Translations under genes and position numbers: made by a program | Assembly (NCBI RefSeq): GCF_004322775.1 | Contig: NZ_CP036403.1 | Location: forward strand, 2,852,001 to 2,916,000 | Length of the DNA: 64,000 nt | DNA from: Ornithinimicrobium sufpigmenti | Lineage (GTDB): Bacteria > Actinomycetota > Actinomycetes > Actinomycetales > Dermatophilaceae | Reading direction: 5' to 3' | Shown here: positions 35,452-45,097 of the stretch, piece after piece | How the letters are laid out: each line of letters starts with the position of its first letter | Numbering within the stretch: position 1 is the stretch's first letter | The notes under the pieces: generated by a model | The model's database searches: none | What the model was told of the DNA's origin: nothing | The model's input: only the letters and a program-made list of their open reading frames with translations

Positions 35452-36086
35452 GCGCCCGCGTCATCGTGCTCTCCGGCCCCAGCGGCGCCGGCAAGTCGCG
35501 GCTGGCCCGCCGCCTGCACGAGCACCATTCCTGGCCCGTGCTGCAGCTGGACGACTTCTACCGCGAAGCGGGTGACCCCGGCCTACCGATGACCTCCCCC
35601 GGGCTGGTCGACTGGGACGACGTGCGCTCCTGGAACCTGGGGGCGGCCCTGGACGCCATGACCGCGCTGTGCCGGGAGGGCCGTGTCGGGCTGCCCGTCT
35701 ACGACATCAGCACCTCCTCGGTGGTCGGCCGGCAGGAGACCCGCCTGGACGGTCACCCGTTCGTGGTGGCCGAGGGCATCTTCGCCGCGCACACGGTGGC
35801 GGGGCTGCGTGAGCGCGGCCTGCTCGCCGCCGCGGTCTGCGTGCGCAACCGGCCCTGGCTCACCTTCGGCCGCCGCCTGGTGCGTGACCTGGCCGAGCGC
35901 CGCAAGCCGCCGCTGACCCTGTGGCGCCGTGGCAACCGGCTGCGCCGCGCCGAGCCGCAGATCGTCGCGGCGCACCAGGCGCTGGGCGCCGAGCCGATGA
36001 CCGCGCGGGAGGCCGAGCGCAGGATCCTCTCCCTGCTGGCCGACGCCGGCCTGATGACCCCCGACCGGCCGGAGGCCGACCGATGA
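35448..36086 (+). CDS. udk: Uridine kinase-like P-loop kinase
   Basis: 212 residues. P-loop LSGPSGAGKSRLARRL at the N-terminus, substrate aspartates in VLQLDDFYRE, SPGLVDWDDVRSWN, and VVAEGIFAAHTV, the uridine kinase/PRK pattern. The later RRLVRDLAERRKPP supplies lid arginines. It phosphorylates uridine (and probably cytidine) to the monophosphate. In a locus with cytidine deaminase, phosphorylases and a nucleoside importer, this is the salvage branch that keeps imported pyrimidine nucleosides. Both ends overlap neighbours by ATGA. Confidence 0.87.
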   Translation: MSARVIVLSGPSGAGKSRLARRLHEHHSWPVLQLDDFYREAGDPGLPMTSPGLVDWDDVRSWNLGAALDAMTALCREGRVGLPVYDISTSSVVGRQETRLDGHPFVVAEGIFAAHTVAGLRERGLLAAAVCVRNRPWLTFGRRLVRDLAERRKPPLTLWRRGNRLRRAEPQIVAAHQALGAEPMTAREAERRILSLLADAGLMTPDRPEADR

Positions 36087-37252
36087 GCACGCCCGAGCAG
36101 TCATCGCGGCCCTGGACGGCGCCCGGCGGTATGCCGTCCGTCCCGCCCGCGTCCCCGGGTTCCCAGCCGCCGCAGCGCACGGACGGCGGACCGCAGGACG
36201 GCCGGCAGCAGCCACCGCATACCTCCCGTCCCGGCCAGCCGCCGACGTGGCAGCAGCCGCCCACCACCGGTGGGGGCCCGGGGTGGCAGCAGCTGCCGCC
36301 CGAGGACGTGGCCCGCCTGCACCGGCCGGGCGTGGCCCCGCTGCGGCCCCTGCTGCTGAGCGACATTTTCGGCGGCGCGCTGCAGACGATGCGGCGCAAC
36401 CCCGAGGCCACGATCGGCATGGGGCTGATCGTCATGGCCGTGCTCCTCGTCCCCTCCCTGCTCGGCTCGCTGGCGACGGTCCGGCTGCTGACCTCGTTGG
36501 CACCCACGGACGTCGAGGTGCTCACCCTGACGGTCAACCTCGGCTTCAGCCTGCTGGCGTCCTACGCGCTGACCGGGATGATCGTCCACGTCGTGGGCGA
36601 GGCCGTGCTGGGCGAGAAGGCCGGGCTGGGCGCGACCTGGCGGGCCGTGCGCGGGCGGCTGCCGGCCCTGATCGGCGCGATGCTGCTGATGGGTCTGCTG
36701 ATGCTCGTCGGCACCGTCGTGCTCGTCCTCGCCGTGGTCCTGCTGGTCATGGCCCTCGTGGAGACCGGTGGCGGCATGGCGGTCCTCGGGGTCATCCTGG
36801 TGGTGCTGGTCGTCCTGGGGGCCCTCGTCCTCGGTGTCTGGGTCTCCGGCCGGCTCACCCTGGCCCCCGCCGCCGTGGTGCTCGAGCGCCTGGGCCCCTG
36901 GCGGTCGATCGCCCGCGCCTGGTCCCTGACCCGGGGCCGGGAGGGCTGGCGGGTGGTGGGGATCAGCCTGCTGGCCGGGCTGGTCACCAGCCTGGTCAGC
37001 TTCCTGGTCCAGCTGCCGCTGCTGGGGGTCGCCCTGTGGGCGCTGGCCTCCGGCGGCATCGACCTGTCGCCGCTGTCGACCTCGACCCTGGTCATGGACC
37101 ACGCCTTCCAGCTGGTGGTCGGGGCGCTGGTCACCCCGTTCACGGCGGGCGTGGCAGCCCTGCTCTACCTCGACCAGCGGATGCGCCGCGAGGGTCTCGA
37201 CGTCGTCCTGGTGCGGGTCGCGCAGGACCGCGCGGCCCGCCGGGCCCGCTGA
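36083..37252 (+). CDS. Multi-pass membrane protein with proline-rich N-terminus
   Basis: 389 residues. The first 95 are Pro/Gln/Gly-rich and disordered; then six or so membrane segments (TIGMGLIVMAVLLVPSLLGS, FSLLASYALTGMIVHVVG, LIGAMLLMGLLMLVGTVVLV and others). The stretch RLTLAPAAVVLERLGPWRSI, followed by RAWSLTRGREGWRVVGISLL, is the conserved signature of the membrane domain found in glycerophosphodiester phosphodiesterase-associated and DUF7544-like proteins. No catalytic domain is present. It stands at the head of the DUF4129-DUF4350-moxR-DUF58 run, as in many actinobacteria, so a role in that membrane complex is plausible. Confidence 0.78.
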   Translation: MSTPEQSSRPWTAPGGMPSVPPASPGSQPPQRTDGGPQDGRQQPPHTSRPGQPPTWQQPPTTGGGPGWQQLPPEDVARLHRPGVAPLRPLLLSDIFGGALQTMRRNPEATIGMGLIVMAVLLVPSLLGSLATVRLLTSLAPTDVEVLTLTVNLGFSLLASYALTGMIVHVVGEAVLGEKAGLGATWRAVRGRLPALIGAMLLMGLLMLVGTVVLVLAVVLLVMALVETGGGMAVLGVILVVLVVLGALVLGVWVSGRLTLAPAAVVLERLGPWRSIARAWSLTRGREGWRVVGISLLAGLVTSLVSFLVQLPLLGVALWALASGGIDLSPLSTSTLVMDHAFQLVVGALVTPFTAGVAALLYLDQRMRREGLDVVLVRVAQDRAARRAR

Positions 37253-37259
37253 GGTCGGC

Positions 37260-37895
37260 ATGCGTGCCCGGCCGCCCCTCGACCCCGACCGCGACGAGGC
37301 CAGGCGCCTGTTCCAGGACGAGCTGGCGCGGGGGGACTACCAGCTGCAGGAGTCGTGGGTCTCCCGGGCCTGGCGCTGGTTCACCGACCTGTTCTCCGGC
37401 TTCGGCGGCCTCGGCCCCCTGCCCGGCTGGGTGACCTGGGTGCTGCTGGCCCTGGTGCTCGTCGCGGTCCTGGCCGTGCTCGCCTTCGCCACGCGGGACC
37501 GGTGGCGCACCGCCCGCCTGTCCGGGCACGGCGCCCCGGGCGCGGTGCTGGAGGGCCCCGCGCGCGCCGCGTCCGAGCACCGGCAGGAGGCCGCCGCGGC
37601 CCTGGGTGCCGGTGACCACGACCGCGCCGTCCTGGAGGCCTACCGGGCCGTCGCCGCGGGCGCCGTCGAGCGCACCTTTCTGGACGACCGTCCTGGTCGC
37701 ACGGCCCACGAGCTGGCCACCGGGCTGGCTCCCGTCTTCCCCGACGCCCGGGACGAGCTGCTCACCGCGGCCGACGCCTTCGACGCGGTCCGGTATGGCG
37801 ACCACCGCGCCACGGCGGAGCAGGCCCGCCAGGTCGTCGACCTCGACGCGAGGCTGGACGCCGCCCGCCCCGCCCTGGCGGAGACGGCGTCGTGA
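37260..37895 (+). CDS. DUF4129 domain protein
   Basis: 211 residues. The N-terminal part has RPPLDPDRDEARRLFQDELA; then WVSRAWRWFTDLFSG; one membrane helix about residues 55-78 (WVTWVLLALVLVAVLAVLAF); and a C-terminal soluble DUF4129 domain containing DHDRAVLEAYRAVAAGAVE and RTAHELATGLA. This domain accompanies MoxR, DUF58 and DUF4350 proteins and often resembles a transglutaminase partner. GAGG precedes the ATG. Its stop overlaps the next GTG start. Confidence 0.85.
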   Translation: MRARPPLDPDRDEARRLFQDELARGDYQLQESWVSRAWRWFTDLFSGFGGLGPLPGWVTWVLLALVLVAVLAVLAFATRDRWRTARLSGHGAPGAVLEGPARAASEHRQEAAAALGAGDHDRAVLEAYRAVAAGAVERTFLDDRPGRTAHELATGLAPVFPDARDELLTAADAFDAVRYGDHRATAEQARQVVDLDARLDAARPALAETAS

Positions 37896-39118
37896 CGCAC
37901 ACGGTCGAGACCACGACGCCGGCCGCACGCAGGCCGGCGGTGGGCGTGCTGCGTCGCTGGGCACCCTGGGCCCTGCTGCTGGTCGTGGCCGCGGTGGTCG
38001 GTGGGCTGCTGGCCACGCCCACCTCAACCGGCCAGCTGGAGCCGGCGAACCGCGGCCGGGACGGCGGCGCCGCCCTGGCGCAGGTCCTGGAGCGGCAGGG
38101 GGTCCGGGTGGACGTCGTGGAGGGCTCGACCCGCCTGACGAACGGCTCGACCTCCGTCGGCCCGGGCACGACGGTGCTGCTGCCGCACACGGCATACCTC
38201 GGCCCGGAGGGCGGTGCGGCACTGCTGGAGGCGCTGGCACCCGCCGACCGCCTCGTCGTGCTGGTCCCCACGCCCGAGCAGGCGCCGCAGCTGGGCGACG
38301 ACATCGACGTCGACGTCGACTGGATCGCCCGCGGCCCGCTGGCCGCGGACTGCGCAACCGGCCCGGTGCGCCGGGACGACGTCCTCTCCACGGCCGACGC
38401 GCTGCTGTCGGCCGGCGGTGCCGAGCGGGCCCAGGCCGAGGCGTGCTTCCCCCCTGGGGCCGGGCACAACCTGGGCGGTGCCCGCGACGGTGCGCTGCTC
38501 ACCTGGCCGGCGACGGCGCAGCGACCGGAGACCGTGGTGGCGTCCACGACGACCGCGTGGACCAACGCCCAGGTCACCGAGGAGGCCAACGCGGCCCTGG
38601 CCCTGCGGCTGCTGGGCGGCAGCGAGCGCCTGGTGTGGGTGCTGCCCCAGCCCGGCGACGCAGGCCTGGACGCCCCTGCCGGGCTGTGGGACGTGCTCCC
38701 CCGGCACCTGACCTCCTGGGTGTGGCTGCTCGGCACGGCCGTCGTGGCGCTGGCCCTGTGGCGGGGCCGACGCCTGGGGCCGGTCGTGGTGGAGCCGCTC
38801 CCGGCGGTCGTCCCCGCCGGGGAGACCACCCGCAGCCGCGGACGGCTCTACCGGCAGGCGCGCGACCGTGAGCACGCCCTGGCGGCCATCCGGGCCGGCA
38901 CCCGGCGCAGGATCGCGCCGTTGCTGGGGCTGCCGCCGGCCACCGACCCGGACCGGCTGGTCGCCGCCGCCGCGGAGGCGACCGCTCGCCCGGCCGGCGA
39001 GGTCGCCGCGCTCCTGGCGCAGCGCCGGCCCGTCCGCGACGACGCCGACCTCGTCACCGGGGCCCGCGCGCTGCACGCGCTGGAGGAGCAGGTCAGGACC
39101 GCCACGAGCGGGCACTAG
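37892..39118 (+). CDS. DUF4350 domain membrane protein
   Basis: 408 residues with a membrane helix near the N-terminus (WALLLVVAAVVGGLLATP) and a second near residue 285 (LTSWVWLLGTAVVALAL). Between them lies the extracytoplasmic DUF4350 domain (PANRGRDGGAALAQVLERQG, TVLLPHTAYL). Two cysteines about 30 residues apart (ADCATG and AEACFPPG) could form a disulfide outside. The C-terminal cytoplasmic part is basic and ends in ALHALEEQVRTATSGH. It overlaps the DUF4129 gene by GTGA and precedes moxR. Function unknown beyond its consistent MoxR association. Confidence 0.83.
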   Translation: MTHTVETTTPAARRPAVGVLRRWAPWALLLVVAAVVGGLLATPTSTGQLEPANRGRDGGAALAQVLERQGVRVDVVEGSTRLTNGSTSVGPGTTVLLPHTAYLGPEGGAALLEALAPADRLVVLVPTPEQAPQLGDDIDVDVDWIARGPLAADCATGPVRRDDVLSTADALLSAGGAERAQAEACFPPGAGHNLGGARDGALLTWPATAQRPETVVASTTTAWTNAQVTEEANAALALRLLGGSERLVWVLPQPGDAGLDAPAGLWDVLPRHLTSWVWLLGTAVVALALWRGRRLGPVVVEPLPAVVPAGETTRSRGRLYRQARDREHALAAIRAGTRRRIAPLLGLPPATDPDRLVAAAAEATARPAGEVAALLAQRRPVRDDADLVTGARALHALEEQVRTATSGH

Positions 39119-39132
39119 GGTGACACCTCGGC

Positions 39133-39190
39133 AGACCAGCGGCATACCGGCGAGAGACCAGCGGCACACCGGCGAAGTACCGGCGAGAGG
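39133..39190. repeat. 22-bp tandem repeat upstream of moxR
   Basis: AGACCAGCGGCATACCGGCG at 39133 and AGACCAGCGGCACACCGGCG at 39155 (period 22), then a shortened third copy (GTACCGGCGAGAGG) that donates the ribosome binding site of moxR. The period is the same as in the array at 30.5 kb although the unit sequence differs. Confidence 0.75.
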
Positions 39191-39196
39191 ACATCG

Positions 39197-40231
<1,035 letters not shown>

Positions 40232-40265
40232 CCGCGGCTGTGCCACCGACACGACCTCGACGTCC

Positions 40266-41615
40266 ATGATCCTCCGCGGACCTGTCGTGGCGCTGGTCCT
40301 GCTGGGGCTGGTGCCCACCGCGCTGCTGCCCGGGAGGGCTGGCAGCGTGGCCGCGCTGTGGCTGCTCGGGGTGGCGCTCCTGGTGCTGGTGGACGTGCTG
40401 GCCGCGCCCTCGCCACGGACGATCGGTCTGGGTCGCGACCCGGTCCCGCAGGTCCGGCTGCAGGAGCAGACCCAGACCGTGCTGAGCCTCACCAACACCG
40501 GGGAGCGTCGCGTGCGCGGGCTGGTCCGCGACGCCTGGGTGCCGTCCGCTGGGGCAGAGGGGGCCGAGGGGGCCCGGGGGGCTCGGGGAGCACGGCATAC
40601 CCTCGACCTCCCGCCGGGTGAGCGACGGCGGGTCACCACGACACTGCGCCCGACCCGCCGCGGAGACCGCCCCGCGACCGGGGTGACGATCCGGACCCAC
40701 GGGCCGCTGGGCCTGGCCGGTCGGCAGGTGACGGTCCTGGTGCCGGGCACGGTGCGCTCCCTCCCGCCGTTCCGCTCGCGGCGGCACCTGGAGAGCAAGC
40801 TGGCCCAGCTGCGCCAGCTGGACGGACGCTCCGCGGTGCGCACGCGCGGGCAGGGCACGGAGTTCGACTCGCTGCGGGAGTACGTCGAGGGTGACGACGT
40901 GCGGTCCATCGACTGGCGGGCGACGGCGCGGCGGCAGCACGCGGTGGTGCGGACGTGGCGGCCCGAGCGCGACCGGCGCGTCATCCTGGTGCTGGACACC
41001 TCGCGGACCAGTGCGGCTCGCGTGGGCGACGAGCCGCGGCTGGACGCGGCGATGGACGCGGCCCTGCTGCTCACCGCAGTCGCCTCCCGCGCCGGCGACC
41101 GGGTCGATCTCATCGCCGGTGACCGGGTCGTGCGCGCCCGCGTCGGTGCCGCCGGGGCGGGGAGCGGCTCGACGACCGGGGCCAGCTCGCTGCTGCACCG
41201 GATGGTGACCGCCATGGCGCCGCTGGAGCCGGTGCTGCTCGAGGCCGACTGGCCGGTGCTGGCCGGCGCGGTCACCGGGACCACCCGCCGCCGGGCGCTG
41301 GTCGTGCTGCTGAGCACGCTGGAGCCGGCCGCCGTCGAGGAGGGTCTGCTGCCGGTGCTGCCCTCGCTCACCGCCCACCACCGGGTGGTGCTGGCCTCGG
41401 TCGCCGACCCCGGCCTGCGCTCTCTGCGGGAGGACCTCTCCGGCGTGGACGCCGTGTATGACGCAGCCGCGGCCGAACGCACCGAGGCGCTCCGCCACCG
41501 CACCGCCACCGGCCTGGCCCGGCTCGGCGTCACGGTCGTGCACGAGCCACCCGAGGACCTACCGGTGGCGCTGGTCGACCACTACCTCGCGCTCAAGGCG
41601 CAGGGCCTGCTCTGA
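40266..41615 (+). CDS. DUF58 (von Willebrand A-like) protein
   Basis: 449 residues. Two N-terminal membrane helices (VVALVLLGLVPTALLPG and VAALWLLGVALLVLVDVLAA), then a beta-rich region with a Gly/Ala/Glu repeat (AGAEGAEGARGARGARH). The DUF58 core is EFDSLREYVEGDDVRSIDWR then ATARRQHAVVRTWRPERDRR. The A-domain metal-site remnant is VILVLDTSRTSA. Partner of MoxR, 34 bases upstream. The start was taken at MILRGPVVALV because the hydrophobic helix begins there; the frame is open upstream inside moxR. Confidence 0.9.
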   Translation: MILRGPVVALVLLGLVPTALLPGRAGSVAALWLLGVALLVLVDVLAAPSPRTIGLGRDPVPQVRLQEQTQTVLSLTNTGERRVRGLVRDAWVPSAGAEGAEGARGARGARHTLDLPPGERRRVTTTLRPTRRGDRPATGVTIRTHGPLGLAGRQVTVLVPGTVRSLPPFRSRRHLESKLAQLRQLDGRSAVRTRGQGTEFDSLREYVEGDDVRSIDWRATARRQHAVVRTWRPERDRRVILVLDTSRTSAARVGDEPRLDAAMDAALLLTAVASRAGDRVDLIAGDRVVRARVGAAGAGSGSTTGASSLLHRMVTAMAPLEPVLLEADWPVLAGAVTGTTRRRALVVLLSTLEPAAVEEGLLPVLPSLTAHHRVVLASVADPGLRSLREDLSGVDAVYDAAAAERTEALRHRTATGLARLGVTVVHEPPEDLPVALVDHYLALKAQGLL

Positions 41616-41640
41616 GTCTCCGGCTCCGAGAGGTCTGGCC

Positions 41641-42636
41641 TCAGCCCGCCGTCGGCGCGGAGGCCGCCTGCAGCTCCTCCCCCACGTCCCCGGTCGCGCC
41701 ACGCAGGACGGCGCGCCGGCCCAGGGTGAAGACGTAGACGAAGAAGGCGAGCAGCGCGACCACGCCGATCCCGACCCGCGCCCAGGTCGGTAGCGGCGAC
41801 GGGGTGACGAAGCCCTCGATCACCCCGGACAGCAGCAGCACGAAGACCAGTCCGATCGCCACCCCGGCCGCGGTCCGTCCCTCCCGGGCCAGGTTGGCCA
41901 GCCTGGTGCGGGGCCCGGGCGCCACCCAGGCCCAGAACAGCCGCAGCCCCACCCCGGCCGCGACGAAGATCGCCATCAGCTCCAGCAGCCCGTGCGGCGT
42001 GATCATCCCCCAGAACACCTCGGCCCGGCCGTGCCGGTGCATCAGCGCACCGATCACGGCCACGTTGGCGATGTTCTGCCACAGCACCCAGATCACCGGG
42101 AAACCCAGGACCCCCATGCCGATGCACCGGGCCGCCACCCACGCGTTGTTCACCCAGACGAGCGTGGAGAAGCTGCTGGCGGCGTGCTCGGAGTAGTAGC
42201 TCTCGAACTGCACGTTGACCAGGGCCTGCACCTCCTCCATCGGCAGCAGGGACTGCTCCACGACGGGGTTGCGCACCAACCACCAGCCCAGCACCAGACC
42301 GACGACCACGTTGGCGACGGCGGTGATCCCCCACCACCAGCGCAGCCGGTACAGCGCCGCCGGGAAGTCCTCGGCGAAGAACCGGCCGACGCCGGCCCAG
42401 CTGGCGGTCGGCACCCGTGCGGCGCGGCCCCGAGCCCGCGCGACGAGCGCGGACAGGTGGGAGACGACGGTGGCGTCAGGGGCGCTGGAGCGCACCACGG
42501 ACAGGTCGGTCGCCGCCCGCTGGTAGCCGTCCAGCAGCTCGTCTGCCTCCGCCCCCGTCAGTCGTCGCCGCCGGGCCAGGGCGTCGAGCCGGGCCCACGC
42601 GCCCTGGCGCCGTCCCACCAGCGCGTCCAGGTCCAC
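41641..42636 (-). CDS. SpoIIM-family membrane protein
   Basis: About 331 residues. A charged N-terminal helix region (RLTGAEADELLDGYQRAATD) is followed by membrane segments WWWGITAVANVVVGLVLGWW, GVLGFPVIWVLWQNIANVAV, LLELMAIFVAAGVGLRLFWA and two near the C-terminus. The SYYSEHA and TPHGLLEL wording is typical of stage II sporulation protein M homologues, which are widespread in non-sporulating actinobacteria beside MoxR and RDD genes. Function unknown in these hosts. The start is taken as the GTG reading VDLDALVGRR because TACAGT lies six bases before it; a GTG two codons earlier (42642) is the alternative. Confidence 0.85.
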   Translation of the reverse strand: MDLDALVGRRQGAWARLDALARRRRLTGAEADELLDGYQRAATDLSVVRSSAPDATVVSHLSALVARARGRAARVPTASWAGVGRFFAEDFPAALYRLRWWWGITAVANVVVGLVLGWWLVRNPVVEQSLLPMEEVQALVNVQFESYYSEHAASSFSTLVWVNNAWVAARCIGMGVLGFPVIWVLWQNIANVAVIGALMHRHGRAEVFWGMITPHGLLELMAIFVAAGVGLRLFWAWVAPGPRTRLANLAREGRTAAGVAIGLVFVLLLSGVIEGFVTPSPLPTWARVGIGVVALLAFFVYVFTLGRRAVLRGATGDVGEELQAASAPTAG

Positions 42637-42642
42637 GGTCAC

Positions 42643-42648
42643 ACTGTA
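42643..42648 (-). promoter_or_regulatory. Leaderless -10 box of the SpoIIM-like gene
   Basis: TACAGT, then GTGACC, then GTG. The spacing points to the second of two nearby GTG codons. Confidence 0.5.
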
Positions 42649-42680
42649 TGCCGTGCCCCCGACCCGTCCGGGCCCCGCCG

Positions 42681-42686
42681 TAGGCT
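42681..42686 (+). promoter_or_regulatory. Leaderless -10 box of the RDD gene
   Basis: TAGGCT, six bases (GGGCCC), then ATG. Confidence 0.65.
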
Positions 42687-42692
42687 GGGCCC

Positions 42693-43496
42693 ATGACCAC
42701 CCGGGGCATCTTCGAGGCCGAGCGCTTCGTCACCGGCGAGGCGGTCGAGGTGGAGCTGCCGCCGGCGGGCCTGCCGCTCCGGGTCGCCTCCGGCCTGCTG
42801 GACCTGCTGGTCATCGCGCTGCTGGTGCTCGGGGTCCTCCTCCTCGTCCCGCTGGAGGTCTTCCTCGCCGACGCGGCGCTGGGCCAGGCCTTCGTCATCG
42901 CCGTGATGGTGCTGGCGATGGCCGGGATCCCCATCGCCCTGGAGACGTTCACCCACGGCCGCACCGTCGGCAAGCTGGTCCTCGGCCTGCGCACCGTCCG
43001 CGACGACACGGGCCCGATCGGCCTGCGGCACGCGACCATCCGCGCCCTGGTCGGCACCGTCGAGCTCTGGCTCACCCTGGGCAGCCTCGCGCTCATCGTG
43101 GCCATGACCAACGAGAAGGCCCGCCGCCTCGGCGACCTGCTCGCCGGCACCTACGTCATCCGGGACCGGGTCCGGCTGCGCATGACCGAACCGCCCCAGG
43201 TCTCGCCACGTCTCGCCGACTGGGTGGTCGGCGCCGACATCGGGGTGCTGCCCGACGCGCTGGTGGTCGCCACCCGGCAGTTCCTGGGCCGGGCCGCCTC
43301 CTTGTCCCCGCAGGCGCGGGCGCAGGTCGGTGCGGAGCTGTATGCCGCGCTGCTGGCCCGGGTGGCGCCCGCACCGCCCCACGGTGCGCACCCGGAGGAG
43401 GTCATGGCCAGCCTGCTGGCCGAGCGGCGCCGCCGCGACGAGGAGCGGCTGGCCCGCGCCGACGCCCTGCGCGACCGGATCCTGCCGCCGGGGTGA
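42693..43496 (+). CDS. RDD family membrane protein
   Basis: 267 residues. The RDD domain spans about residues 25-150: PLRVASGLLDLLVIALLVLG, a second helix AFVIAVMVLAMAGIPIALE, then FTHGRTVGKLVLGLRTVRDD and a third helix near 128-145. The C-terminal third is soluble and helical (SPQARAQVGAELYAALLARV). RDD proteins beside SpoIIM and MoxR genes are common in actinobacteria; some RDD proteins elsewhere are ion antiporters, which cannot be assumed here. Divergent from the SpoIIM gene, convergent with add. Confidence 0.88.
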   Translation: MTTRGIFEAERFVTGEAVEVELPPAGLPLRVASGLLDLLVIALLVLGVLLLVPLEVFLADAALGQAFVIAVMVLAMAGIPIALETFTHGRTVGKLVLGLRTVRDDTGPIGLRHATIRALVGTVELWLTLGSLALIVAMTNEKARRLGDLLAGTYVIRDRVRLRMTEPPQVSPRLADWVVGADIGVLPDALVVATRQFLGRAASLSPQARAQVGAELYAALLARVAPAPPHGAHPEEVMASLLAERRRRDEERLARADALRDRILPPG

Positions 43497-43509
43497 CCGG
43501 GCTGAGGGC

Positions 43510-43554
43510 GTCGTCCGCTCGGTCGTCGTCCGCTCGGCCGTCGTCCGCTCAGCC
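43510..43554. repeat. Three copies of a 15-bp tandem repeat between convergent genes
   Basis: GTCGTCCGCTCGGTC, GTCGTCCGCTCGGCC and GTCGTCCGCTCAGCC directly abut. The last copy contains the adenosine deaminase stop codon (TCA on the plus strand), so the repeat has grown into the gene end. Confidence 0.8.
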
Positions 43555-44724
43555 GTCCCAGGCTGGCTTGAGCACGTCCTCGATGATCTGCAGCCGCTCG
43601 TCGAAGGGCAGGAAGGCCGACTTCATCGCGTTGACCGTGACCCGGCGCAGGTCGGGCAAGGTCCACCCGGCCCGGTCCACGAGCAGCTGGGCCTCGCGGG
43701 TCATCGAGGTGGCGCTCATCAGCCGGTTGTCGGTGTTGAGGGTGACGCGGAACTGCAGGCGCGTCAGCAGGCTGATGGCGTGCTCCTCGATCGAGGGCGC
43801 CGCGCCGGTCTGGACGTTGCTGCTGGGGCACAGCTCCAGCGCGATCCGCCGGTCCCGCACGTAGCCCGCCAGCGGACCCAGCGCGAACGCCTCGGGCTCG
43901 GTCCTCGAGCGGGCGATCGCCGCGGCAAGGTCGTCGGTGACCGGACGGCCGTCCAGGGTGATGTCGTCGATGATCCGGATCCCGTGCCCGAGCCGCTCCG
44001 CGCCGCACACCTGCACGGCCTCCCAGATGCTCGGCAGGCCGAACGCCTCACCGGCGTGGATGGTGAAGTGGGAGTTCTCCTGGCGGAGGAACTCGAAGGC
44101 GGCCAGGTGCCGCGTGGGCGGGAAGCCGTCCTCGGCCCCGGCGATGTCGAAGCCGCAGACCTCCTGCTCGCGGTGGCGGACGGCGAGCTCGGCGATCTCC
44201 CGGCTGCGCGCGGCGTGCCGCATCGCGGTGAGGATGGAACGGACGCGGACCGGGCCGGCCGGCGCCACCTGGTCGTGCGCGCCCGACGCGCCGGCCGCGA
44301 CCTCCTCCTCCCCCTCGCGGAACCCCTGGTTGACCGCCCGGACCACCTCGTCCAGGCTGAGCCCGCCCTCCAGGTGCTGCTCCGGGGCGTAGCGCACCTC
44401 GGCATACACCACACCGTCCGCGGCCAGGTCCAGCACGCACTCGCGCGCCACCCGGGTCAGGGCCGCCGCCGTCTGGGTCACGCCGACGGTGTGCGCGAAC
44501 GTCTCCAGGTAGCGCTCCAGCGACCCGCTGTCGGCCGACCGGGCGAACCAGGCCGACAGCGCTTCGACGTCGTCGGCGGGCAGCGCGGCATACCCCTGCT
44601 GCTGCGCCAGCTCCAGCACCGTGGCGGGGCGCACGCCACCGTCGAGGTGGTCGTGCAGCAGCACCTTGGGCAGCCTGCGGATGGCCTCCGCGTCGGGCGT
44701 GGTGGACCGGCTGACCTCAGGCAT
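43549..44724 (-). CDS. add: Adenosine deaminase
   Basis: 391-residue zinc amidohydrolase converting (deoxy)adenosine to (deoxy)inosine, which purine nucleoside phosphorylase can then use. Motifs: [14 protein letters not shown] with the HxH metal ligands, [30 protein letters not shown] with the metal His and catalytic Glu neighbourhood, [21 protein letters not shown] and [13 protein letters not shown] with the catalytic aspartates. Complete length. Its start overlaps the upstream cupin stop by eight bases, so both are cotranscribed from the TATGAT promoter. Confidence 0.95.
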   Translation of the reverse strand: MPEVSRSTTPDAEAIRRLPKVLLHDHLDGGVRPATVLELAQQQGYAALPADDVEALSAWFARSADSGSLERYLETFAHTVGVTQTAAALTRVARECVLDLAADGVVYAEVRYAPEQHLEGGLSLDEVVRAVNQGFREGEEEVAAGASGAHDQVAPAGPVRVRSILTAMRHAARSREIAELAVRHREQEVCGFDIAGAEDGFPPTRHLAAFEFLRQENSHFTIHAGEAFGLPSIWEAVQVCGAERLGHGIRIIDDITLDGRPVTDDLAAAIARSRTEPEAFALGPLAGYVRDRRIALELCPSSNVQTGAAPSIEEHAISLLTRLQFRVTLNTDNRLMSATSMTREAQLLVDRAGWTLPDLRRVTVNAMKSAFLPFDERLQIIEDVLKPAWDG

Positions 44725-45073
44725 CGTCGCGCCGGGCGGTCTCTGCGGTGAAGGCGGGCGAGCAGACGGCCAGGTAGTCCGCGCCGGTGTCGCCGACGAA
44801 GTAGCGCACCCACTCCCCCGCGCGGACGAGCACGCACTCGCCGGGCCCGACGCTGGTGATCCGGCCGTGCTCGTCCTCCACGCACATCTCGCCGGCCAGG
44901 ACGTAGGTGACCTCGTCGAACTCCGGACGCTGCCCGGGCTCGTCCCACCCGGGGGGCGCGGTCATCCGCGCCACCGACATCGCCCCGTGGCCGGTGCTGG
45001 CCGCCCCGGCGTACTCCTGGATGAGCTTCTCACCGGCGCCGGGCACACGGACCGGCTGCAGCATCGTCGGCAT
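44717..45073 (-). CDS. Small cupin-domain protein
   Basis: 118 residues forming a single cupin barrel: [40 protein letters not shown] and [20 protein letters not shown]. Only some of the usual metal histidines are present, so metal binding is doubtful. Wording resembles EutQ-like or nucleoside-associated cupins. It shares a promoter region with deoC and overlaps add, so it likely serves nucleoside catabolism, but its activity is unknown. The start was set at the ATG reading MPTMLQP, seven bases after TATGAT; ATG at 45085 would fall inside that box. Confidence 0.75.
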   Translation of the reverse strand: MPTMLQPVRVPGAGEKLIQEYAGAASTGHGAMSVARMTAPPGWDEPGQRPEFDEVTYVLAGEMCVEDEHGRITSVGPGECVLVRAGEWVRYFVGDTGADYLAVCSPAFTAETARRDDA

Positions 45074-45080
45074 GGTGCTG

Positions 45081-45086
45081 ATCATA
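45081..45086 (-). promoter_or_regulatory. Leaderless -10 box of the cupin-add operon
   Basis: TATGAT, seven bases, then the cupin ATG. Shares two base pairs with the divergent deoC box, so the two promoters exclude each other physically. Confidence 0.65.
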
Positions 45087-45090
45087 GAGT
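45085..45090 (+). promoter_or_regulatory. Leaderless -10 box of deoC
   Basis: TAGAGT, seven bases, then the deoC ATG; overlaps the opposite-strand TATGAT by two base pairs. Confidence 0.65.
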
Positions 45091-45097
45091 GGGGGGT

